Below the pieces are notes generated by a model. The model had not been told where the DNA came from. It made no database searches and saw nothing but the letters and a program-made list of their open reading frames with translations. 12,021 bases of DNA, taken from assembly GCA_004296815.1 (NCBI GenBank), contig SCVT01000204.1:1-12021 (forward strand). Reading direction: 5' to 3'. The position numbers and the translations under genes were made by a program. This DNA comes from Reyranella sp. (GTDB lineage: Bacteria > Pseudomonadota > Alphaproteobacteria > Reyranellales > Reyranellaceae). Position 1 is the first letter of the stretch. The number at the start of each line of letters is the position of its first letter. Of this stretch, positions 6,680 through 12,021 are shown piece by piece.

Positions 6680-7465
6680 ATGAGCCGACCTTCCTCAGAC
6701 GGCCCCGAGTCCGGGGTCGATCCTAGCGCAAGCGCCTCGTTCGGCTACCGCGACGTGCCGGCGGCCGAAAAGGCCGGGATGGTGCGCGAGGTCTTCGCCA
6801 GCGTAGCGCCGCGCTACGACCTGATGAACGACCTGATGTCGGCGGGCGTCCACCGGCTCTGGAAGAACACCATGGTCGACCGGGTGAATCCGCGGCCCGG
6901 CGAGCGCCTGCTCGACGTGGCGGGCGGCACCGGCGACATCGCCTTCCGGCTGCTGAAGAAGCAGGGCGAGCGGCCCGACGTCACGGTCTGCGACATCAAC
7001 CCGGCGATGCTCGAGGTCGGCCGCGACCGTGCGGTCGACCGCGGCCTGCTGCAGGGCCTCACCTGGACGACCGGCGATGCCGAGACGCTGCCGTTCCCCG
7101 ACCGCTCGTTCGACGCCTATACGATCGCCTTCGGCCTGCGCAACGTCACCGACATCGACAAGGCGCTGGCCGATGCCTGGCGCGTGCTGAAGCCGGGCGG
7201 CCGCTTCTACTGCCTCGAGTTCAGCAAGGTGACGTCGGCGCCGATCGCCCGCGCCTACGACGCCTACTCGGAGCGCGCGCTGCCGTTCTTCGGGAAGCTC
7301 GTGGCCAAGGATGCCGACTCCTATCGCTACCTGCACGAAAGCATCCGCCGCTTCCCGCCGCAGCGCGAGCTGGCGGCGCGCATGCGCAAGGTGGGTTTCG
7401 CCAACGTCGCCTGGCGCGACATGTCGCTCGGCGTCGTGGCGCTCCACTCGGGCTGGCGCATCTAG
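6680..7465 (+). CDS. ubiE: Bifunctional demethylmenaquinone/2-methoxy-6-polyprenyl-1,4-benzoquinol C-methyltransferase UbiE
   Basis: SAM-dependent C-methyltransferase of ubiquinone (and, where present, menaquinone) synthesis, 261 residues. The family signature is clear: EVFASVAPRYDLMNDLMSAG at 37-56, SAM motif I LLDVAGGTGDIAF at 77-89, the acidic CDINPAMLEVG segment at 104-114, GDAETLPFPDRSFD at 132-145, AFGLRNV at 150-156, and LKPGGRFYCLEFSK at 170-183. The C-terminus ends VVALHSGWRI, as in the family. The frame is open much further upstream, but the ATG at 6680 fits: the conserved region begins about residue 21, and a start further left would overlap the divergent gene. The ribosome binding site is weak (AGGTTG). 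The TAG stop is directly followed by the ubiB ATG, so the two ubiquinone genes are coupled. Confidence 0.96.
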   Translation: MSRPSSDGPESGVDPSASASFGYRDVPAAEKAGMVREVFASVAPRYDLMNDLMSAGVHRLWKNTMVDRVNPRPGERLLDVAGGTGDIAFRLLKKQGERPDVTVCDINPAMLEVGRDRAVDRGLLQGLTWTTGDAETLPFPDRSFDAYTIAFGLRNVTDIDKALADAWRVLKPGGRFYCLEFSKVTSAPIARAYDAYSERALPFFGKLVAKDADSYRYLHESIRRFPPQRELAARMRKVGFANVAWRDMSLGVVALHSGWRI

Positions 7466-8992
7466 ATGTTCCGCGCCCTCCGCAACGGCTGGCGCCTGCT
7501 GCGCATGGCGCTGAGCTTCGCCCGCCACGACGCGCTCTTCCCGCTGGAGACGCTGGGCATCGCGCCGGCGTTGATCGCCTGGGCGCGGCTGGTCGCGCGG
7601 CGTCGCGATCCGCGCCGACCCGGCGAGCGTCTGGCCGCCGCGCTGCAGGAGATGGGGCCGTCCTTCATCAAGCTCGGCCAGGCGCTGTCGACCCGCGCCG
7701 ACCTTTTGAGCGAAGGTGTCGCTGCAGATCTCGCGCGGCTGCAGGACCATCTGCCGGCGTTTCCGGGGGCGGAGGCGCGCCGCATCATCGAGGCCGAGCT
7801 CGGCCAGCCGATCGACACGATCTTCACAAGCTTCGACGATGTGCCCATCGCCGCCGCGTCGATCGCGCAGGTGCACTTCGCCGTCACGACCGACGGACGC
7901 GACGTTGCGGTCAAGGTGCTGCGGCCGAACATCGAGAAGGCCTTCGAGCGCGATCTCGATCTCTTCTACTGGATGGCCGAGCTGGTCGAGCGCACGCAGC
8001 CGCGCTTCCGCCGCCTGAAGCCCGTCGAATCGGTGCGTGCCTTCGCCGACGTGGTGCGGGTCGAGATGGACCTGCGCATGGAGGCTGCGGCAGCCGAGGA
8101 GCTGGGCGAAAACTTCGAGGACGATCCCAGCTACCGCGCCCCGAAGATCGACTGGGACCGCACCGCCGAGCGTGTGATGACGCAGGAGCGGGTCGACGGC
8201 ACCCCGATCGGCGACCGCGAGGCCATCGTCGCCGCCGGCCACGATCCCGACCTCGTCATGAAGAAGTGCGCCGAGGCCTTCTTCTATCAAGTCTTCCGCG
8301 ATGGCTTCTTCCACGCCGACATGCACGGCGGCAACGCCTTCGTCGATCGCGAGGGCCGCATCGTGCCGGTCGACTTCGGCATCATGGGCCGCGTCGACGA
8401 GGACACGCGCGGCTACCTCGCCGAGCTGCTGGTCGCCTTCCTGCGCCGCGACTACCGCGCCGTCGCCGAGGTCCAGTTCCGCGCGGGCTACGTGCCGCCC
8501 GACCAGTCGGTCGAGACCTTCGCACAGGCCTGCCGCTCGATCGGCGAACCGATCTTCGGCAAGCCCAGCCACCAGATATCGATCGCCCGCCTGCTGGCGC
8601 AGATGCTGCGCGTCACCGAGCAGTTCGAGATGGCGGTGCAGCCGCAGCTCCTGCTGCTGCAGAAGACCATGCTGATGGCCGAGGGCATGGGCACCAAGCT
8701 GAACCCGCACGTGAACATCTGGGAGCTGGCGCGGCCGCTGATCGAGGACTGGATGCGCACCCATTTCGGCCCGCGCGCCACCGTGAGCCGTGCCACTGAG
8801 GATCTGGTGCAGGGGCTGCGTCGCCTGCCGCGCCTGATCGACAGCCTGCACCTCGTGGCCGAGCACGAGCGCCGCAAGGCCGAGCGCGACGCCAACCAGC
8901 CACCGGTGCCGGGTCGCCTGTGGCGTCCGCGCTTCGCGGAGCTTATCGCCGTGCTCGCGCTGCTGGCCGCCATCGCCGCCTGGTGGCACTGA
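7466..8992 (+). CDS. ubiB: Ubiquinone biosynthesis protein UbiB (ADCK/COQ8-like atypical kinase)
   Basis: Membrane-associated kinase-like ATPase needed for ubiquinone synthesis, 508 residues. UbiB-family features in order: the KxGQ motif at 69-72 (FIKLGQALSTRADLL), the Ala-rich nucleotide loop AAAS at 129-132 in place of a Gly-rich loop, Lys150 in VAVKVL, Glu206 in the helical insert, the catalytic loop DMHGGN at 285-290, and DFG at 303-305. One hydrophobic C-terminal segment (about 490-506, LIAVLALLAAIAAWW) anchors it in the inner membrane. The catalytic loop is odd: most UbiB proteins read DxHPGN, and here Pro is Gly. The gene begins immediately after ubiE and is followed after 3 bases by a membrane permease gene. 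Confidence 0.96.
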   Translation: MFRALRNGWRLLRMALSFARHDALFPLETLGIAPALIAWARLVARRRDPRRPGERLAAALQEMGPSFIKLGQALSTRADLLSEGVAADLARLQDHLPAFPGAEARRIIEAELGQPIDTIFTSFDDVPIAAASIAQVHFAVTTDGRDVAVKVLRPNIEKAFERDLDLFYWMAELVERTQPRFRRLKPVESVRAFADVVRVEMDLRMEAAAAEELGENFEDDPSYRAPKIDWDRTAERVMTQERVDGTPIGDREAIVAAGHDPDLVMKKCAEAFFYQVFRDGFFHADMHGGNAFVDREGRIVPVDFGIMGRVDEDTRGYLAELLVAFLRRDYRAVAEVQFRAGYVPPDQSVETFAQACRSIGEPIFGKPSHQISIARLLAQMLRVTEQFEMAVQPQLLLLQKTMLMAEGMGTKLNPHVNIWELARPLIEDWMRTHFGPRATVSRATEDLVQGLRRLPRLIDSLHLVAEHERRKAERDANQPPVPGRLWRPRFAELIAVLALLAAIAAWWH

Positions 8993-8995
8993 CCC

Positions 8996-9736
8996 GTGCC
9001 GACCGACCAGATCGTCATCGGGCTGGCGGTCTTCCTGCTGGCTGGAGCGGTCAAGGGGCTGGTGGGCCTCGGCCTGCCGGCCATCTCCATCGCGCTGATG
9101 TCGCTCTTCCTGCCGCTGCCGGAGGCGATCGCGCTGATCACGCTGCCCACCATCGTCACCAACATCTGGCAGGCGGCGGTCGGTGGGAACTTCTGGCGTA
9201 TCGTGCGGCGGCAGTGGCCGCTGATCCTGCCGCTCACCGTCGTCCTCTATCTCACCATCTGGCTGATCGGCCAGAAGGGACCGGGCTGGGCGTTCCTGGT
9301 GCTGGGCACCGTGCTGATCGTCTACAGCTCCCTGGGCCTCTTCCGCATCCGGCTGCACATCCACGCCGACCTCGAGAAGCCGTTGGCGCCGGTGATCGGC
9401 GTGGTCTCGGGCTTCGTCGCGGGCCTGGTCGGGGTGCCCATCATCCCCCTGATGCCCTATCTGCAGGGCCTCGACGTCAAGCCGTCGGAACTGGTCCAGA
9501 CGCTAGGCGTCGTGCTCTGCGCCACCTCGATCACGCTCACCGCCTCCTTGCTGTTCTTCGGCCTGCTGGACGGGCCGCGCGCCGCCGTCTCGGCCGCCGC
9601 GGTGGTGCCCGCCCTGGGCGGCATGTGGCTCGGCCAGCAGGTCCGTTCGCGGCTCTCGGTCGAGCAGTTCCGCCTGGCCGTGTTCTGGGCGCTGCTGTTG
9701 ACCGGGCTCTATACTGTCGCCACCCGGCTCTTGTGA
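8996..9736 (+). CDS. TauE/SafE-family membrane permease (sulfite exporter family)
   Basis: Polytopic inner-membrane protein of 246 residues with a GTG start three bases after the ubiB stop. It has about seven or eight hydrophobic segments arranged as two related halves. The first half carries GAVKGLVGLGLPAIS (17-31) and the second SGFVAGLVGVPIIPLMPY, the repeated Gly-rich motif typical of the TauE/SafE (PF01925) family. Members move sulfite, sulfoacetate and other organic anions, but most are uncharacterised, so the substrate is not assigned. No good Shine-Dalgarno precedes the start, so coupling to ubiB is likely. It lies 13 bases before coaBC, splitting genes that usually adjoin, which suggests insertion into an established operon. 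A later in-frame start is possible but would cut the first helix. Confidence 0.85.
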   Translation: MPTDQIVIGLAVFLLAGAVKGLVGLGLPAISIALMSLFLPLPEAIALITLPTIVTNIWQAAVGGNFWRIVRRQWPLILPLTVVLYLTIWLIGQKGPGWAFLVLGTVLIVYSSLGLFRIRLHIHADLEKPLAPVIGVVSGFVAGLVGVPIIPLMPYLQGLDVKPSELVQTLGVVLCATSITLTASLLFFGLLDGPRAAVSAAAVVPALGGMWLGQQVRSRLSVEQFRLAVFWALLLTGLYTVATRLL

Positions 9737-9749
9737 TATTCTGGACGGC

Positions 9750-10976
9750 ATGTTGCACGGCAAGCGGATCCTGCTGATCGTCGCGGGCGGCATCGCGGCC
9801 TTCAAGTCGCTGGAGCTCATCCGGCGGCTCAGGGAGCGCGGCGCCTCGGTGCGCTGCGTGCTCACCGACGCCGGTGCCAAGTTCGTGACGCCGCTCTCGC
9901 TGCAGGCCCTGTCAGAGGACAAGGTCTACGGCGACATGTTCTCGCTGACCGACGAAAGCGAGATGGGCCACATCCAGCTTTCGCGCGACGCCGACCTGCT
10001 GGTCGTGGCGCCCGCCACGGCGAACATTCTCGCGCGCATGGCCGGCGGCCTCGCCGACGATCTCGCGGCAACCGTGCTGCTCGCGACCGACAAGCCCGTG
10101 CTGGCCGCACCGGCGATGAACGTCCGCATGTGGACGCACGCCGCGACCGTGGCCAACGTCGAGACGCTGAAGAAGCGCGGCGTGACCTTCATCGGTCCCA
10201 ACGACGGTGCCATGGCGTGCAACGAGCACGGCCCCGGCCGCATGTCGGAGCCCGAGGAGATCGTCGCGGCGATCGAGGCGATGCTGGTGCGCGAGCGGCC
10301 GCTGAAGGGTAAGCGCGCGCTGGTGACGTCCGGCCCGACGCGCGAGGCGCTCGATCCGGTGCGCTACATCTCCAATCATTCCTCGGGCAAGCAGGGCCAT
10401 GCCATCGCGGCGGCACTGGCCGAGCTCGGCGCCGAGGTGACCCTGGTGAGCGGCCCGGTGTCCGTTCCCGATCCGCGCGGCGTGAAGGTCGCGCGTGTGG
10501 AGTCGGCGGACCAGATGCTGGCGGCCTGCCTCGCCGCGGGATCGATCGATGTCGCCGTCTGCGCAGCGGCGGTCGCGGACTGGAAGGCGGCCAATCCGGC
10601 CGCGGGCAAGATCAAGAAGAAGGCGGGCGCAGCGCCGCCGGCACTCGAGCTCGCGCCCAACCCCGACATTCTCGCCACACTCGCCAAGCGCGGGCCGAAG
10701 CGGCCGGCGCTGGTGGTGGGCTTCGCGGCCGAGACTGACAATCTCGTGGCCAACGCCGTCGACAAGCGCACGCGCAAGGGCTGCGACTGGATCGTCGCCA
10801 ACGACGTGTCGCCGGCGACGGGGACGTTCGGAGGGGACCGCAACACGGTCCATCTGGTGACGTCCCGGGGCGTCGAGAGCTGGCCGCCGCTCGGCAAGAC
10901 CGACGTGGCGACCCGGCTGGCGGCCAGGGTGGCGTTGCATTTCGCAGAGGCAGGCAAGGCGGCAGCGGCGGAGTGA
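9750..10976 (+). CDS. coaBC: Bifunctional phosphopantothenoylcysteine decarboxylase / phosphopantothenate-cysteine ligase CoaBC
   Basis: Two consecutive steps of coenzyme A synthesis: the CoaB domain ligates 4'-phosphopantothenate to cysteine (CTP-dependent), and the CoaC domain decarboxylates the product with FMN. The protein has 408 residues. N-terminal CoaC domain: GGIAAFKS at 13-20, active-site His74 in [15 protein letters not shown] at 121-128, and the substrate-clamp Cys157 in [12 protein letters not shown]-terminal CoaB domain from about 187: [23 protein letters not shown] at 194-216 with Asn209, ADWK at 276-279, and KIKKK at 287-291 with the conserved Lys. The CoaC flap reads ACNEHG rather than the common ACGD/E-type sequence, a mild variation. 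The Shine-Dalgarno is weak, and the preceding gene ends 13 bases earlier. Confidence 0.97.
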   Translation: MLHGKRILLIVAGGIAAFKSLELIRRLRERGASVRCVLTDAGAKFVTPLSLQALSEDKVYGDMFSLTDESEMGHIQLSRDADLLVVAPATANILARMAGGLADDLAATVLLATDKPVLAAPAMNVRMWTHAATVANVETLKKRGVTFIGPNDGAMACNEHGPGRMSEPEEIVAAIEAMLVRERPLKGKRALVTSGPTREALDPVRYISNHSSGKQGHAIAAALAELGAEVTLVSGPVSVPDPRGVKVARVESADQMLAACLAAGSIDVAVCAAAVADWKAANPAAGKIKKKAGAAPPALELAPNPDILATLAKRGPKRPALVVGFAAETDNLVANAVDKRTRKGCDWIVANDVSPATGTFGGDRNTVHLVTSRGVESWPPLGKTDVATRLAARVALHFAEAGKAAAAE

Positions 10977-11013
10977 ACGCCGCGACGGCGTAGAGGGGAA
11001 GATCGGGGGGCGG

Positions 11014-11481
11014 ATGAAGGGCGTCGAAAGCATCGAGATCGAAGTGGTGCGGCTACCACATGGCCGCGACCTGCAGCTCCCGGATTATGCGACGGCCTCG
11101 GCGGCCGGCGCCGACCTGCTCGCCGCCATCGACGCCGACATCGAGCTCGGGCCGCTCGAACGCAAGATCGTGCCGACCGGCATCTCGCTCGCCCTACCGG
11201 TGGGCTTCGAGGCCCAGGTGCGGCCGCGCTCCGGCCTGGCGGCCAAGCACGGCGTCACCGTGGCCAACGCGCCCGGCACCATCGACGCCGACTATCGCGG
11301 CGAGGTCGGGGTCATCCTGATCAACCTCGGCAAGGAGCCGTTCCGCATCGAGCGCGGCATGCGAATTGCACAGCTCGTCATTGCCCGCCATGCGCGGGCC
11401 GTCTGGCGGGAGGTTTCCAGCCTCGACGAGACGGCGCGCGGTGCCGGCGGGTTCGGATCGACCGGCGTGAAGAGGGCCTGA
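11014..11481 (+). CDS. dut: Deoxyuridine 5'-triphosphate nucleotidohydrolase (dUTPase)
   Basis: Hydrolyses dUTP to dUMP and pyrophosphate, keeping uracil out of DNA and supplying dTMP synthesis. It has 155 residues, the size of homotrimeric dUTPases, and all five family motifs: motif 1 [11 protein letters not shown] (28-38), motif 2 [10 protein letters not shown] (71-80), motif 3 [17 protein letters not shown] (84-100) with catalytic Asp91, motif 4 [10 protein letters not shown] (114-123), and the C-terminal P-loop-like motif 5 [11 protein letters not shown] (141-151), which closes over the active site. The gene follows coaBC after 37 bases, a widely conserved pairing. A purine-rich stretch (GAGGGGAAG and GGGGGG, about 10993-11010) precedes the ATG. 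Confidence 0.97.
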   Translation: MKGVESIEIEVVRLPHGRDLQLPDYATASAAGADLLAAIDADIELGPLERKIVPTGISLALPVGFEAQVRPRSGLAAKHGVTVANAPGTIDADYRGEVGVILINLGKEPFRIERGMRIAQLVIARHARAVWREVSSLDETARGAGGFGSTGVKRA

Positions 11482-11497
11482 GAGGACAAGGACGGGG

Positions 11498-11956
11498 ATG
11501 CCTCGGCTCAGCAAGAAGACCATGTTCGCCATCGAGGCCGTCCTCGATGTGGCGTTCCATGTCGGCGAGCACCCGGTGCGCAGCGGCGACATCACCGAGC
11601 GCCAGCGCATTCCCAAGCGCTATCTCGAGCAGGTCCTGCAGCACCTGGTGCGGGCCGGCATCCTGAGCGGCAAGAGAGGTCCGCGTGGCGGCTATCGCCT
11701 CGGCCGCGACAGAAGCACCATCACCTTGGGCGAGGTCGTGAGGGTCGTGCGAAATCTCGAGGTCGAGACCGAGCCCAGCGACCCATCGATCGGCTCGCCG
11801 CTGGCGCACGAGGTCGTGTGGCCGCTCTGGGAAAAGCTGCGCGAGGACATGATGAAGCAGCTCGACGACATCACGATCGAGGACCTCTGCCAGAAGGCGC
11901 GGTCCAAGGGCCTCAACGTTTCGGCAAAGCCGCACGCAGGCCACGCCTCGATCTGA
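11498..11956 (+). CDS. Rrf2-family transcriptional regulator lacking the Fe-S cysteine cluster
   Basis: DNA-binding regulator of 152 residues. The N-terminal winged helix-turn-helix covers about 1-85: SKKTMFAIEAVLDVA (5-19), the recognition region IPKRYLEQVLQHLVRAGIL (38-56), and the wing GKRGPRGGYRLGR (58-70). IscR, NsrR and RirA hold an Fe-S cluster with three Cys at about 92-106. Here that region (VETEPSDPSIGSPLAHEV) has none, and Cys131 is the only Cys in the protein. This resembles cluster-free members such as CymR, which regulates cysteine metabolism through a protein partner, but that function is not shown here. AAGGA lies five bases before the ATG, and the gene follows dut after 16 bases. 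The neighbouring gene at 11994 is a candidate target. Confidence 0.9.
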   Translation: MPRLSKKTMFAIEAVLDVAFHVGEHPVRSGDITERQRIPKRYLEQVLQHLVRAGILSGKRGPRGGYRLGRDRSTITLGEVVRVVRNLEVETEPSDPSIGSPLAHEVVWPLWEKLREDMMKQLDDITIEDLCQKARSKGLNVSAKPHAGHASI

Positions 11957-11962
11957 TATACA
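11954..11962 (+). promoter_or_regulatory. Possible extended -10 promoter element for the last gene
   Basis: TGATATACA matches the TGn plus -10 pattern with four of six -10 bases. It overlaps the Rrf2-gene stop codon in an AT-rich patch of GC-rich DNA. No recognisable -35 box lies 16-18 bases upstream. Transcription from here would begin near 11969, inside the left arm of the hairpin described next. Confidence 0.25.
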
Positions 11963-11963
11963 G

Positions 11964-11987
11964 CTCCCCGGTTTCAATCCGGAGGAG
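11964..11987 (+). promoter_or_regulatory. Potential hairpin enclosing the ribosome binding site of the last gene
   Basis: The left arm CTCCCCGG (11964-11971) can pair with CCGG and GGAG (11979-11982 and 11984-11987), leaving A11983 bulged and a seven-base TTTCAAT loop. That gives eight base pairs, seven of them G-C. The right arm holds GGAGGAG, the Shine-Dalgarno six bases before the ATG at 11994. In an mRNA reading through from the Rrf2 gene, this would hide the ribosome binding site. The right arm is not followed by a U-run, so it is not a standard terminator. Confidence 0.35.
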
Positions 11988-11993
11988 ATGACG

Positions 11994-12021
11994 ATGGCGA
12001 AAGCCAAGGCCCAGAAAGCCA
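11994..12021 (+). CDS. Start of an unidentified gene, cut by the window edge
   Basis: ATG at 11994, six bases after GGAGGAG, opens a frame reading MAKAKAQKA up to the window end. An alternative in-frame ATG at 11988 is too close to the ribosome binding site. The Lys/Ala-rich start does not identify the protein. Its close placement after the Rrf2-type regulator makes it a candidate target of that regulator. Confidence 0.6.

Noticed and set aside
6655..6681. The longer start (6681) for the dehalogenase-like protein
   Set aside because: It lacks a good ribosome binding site and adds nine residues before the first beta strand. AGAGGA supports 6654.
6695..9364. An 889-codon open frame on the - strand opposite ubiE, ubiB and the permease
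   Set aside because: Stop codons are rare in the antisense frames of GC-rich DNA. The product is low-complexity Arg/His/Asp/Gln-rich sequence, while the + strand genes show complete conserved motifs.

Overview
The window is high-GC, gene-dense DNA that reads as an alphaproteobacterial chromosome. The run ubiE-ubiB-(membrane protein)-coaBC-dut on the + strand is a typical alphaproteobacterial arrangement. A Rhodospirillales or Reyranella-like host would fit, but this is a guess from gene order and composition. No rRNA, tRNA, CRISPR array, insertion sequence or phage gene was seen.

Left part (1-5769, all - strand): a peptide/nickel-type (Dpp/Opp) ABC importer operon, read from right to left. 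It holds a DppB-type permease, a DppC-type permease, two tandem paralogous family-5 periplasmic binding proteins, and a DppD-type ATPase that runs off the left edge. Three junctions are ATGA stop/start overlaps and the fourth gap is 27 bases, so the five genes look co-transcribed and translationally coupled. The two binding proteins have the same predicted mature length (500 residues) and align without gaps at about 75% identity. They look like a local duplication that gave one transporter two receptors. The substrate cannot be read from the sequence.

Centre (5770-6679): a 150-base gap with a small inverted repeat, then one - strand gene (5920-6654). Routine annotation would call it a short-chain dehydrogenase/reductase. 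It lacks the SDR cofactor glycine motif and the catalytic Lys, and instead carries both fingerprints of halohydrin dehalogenases: T-x4-F-x-G at residues 11-18 and S-x12-Y-x3-R at residues 136-153. This is the most interesting gene in the window. Its start lies only 25 bases from the divergent start of ubiE.

Right part (6680-12021, all + strand): ubiE (ubiquinone methyltransferase), ubiB (ubiquinone biosynthesis kinase-like protein), a TauE/SafE-type membrane permease, coaBC (coenzyme A synthesis), dut (dUTPase), an Rrf2-family regulator without the Fe-S cysteine cluster, and the first codons of another gene. Gaps are 0 to 37 bases, so this is probably one housekeeping transcript, with the permease and regulator as lineage-specific additions. 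The last gene's ribosome binding site lies inside a potential hairpin.
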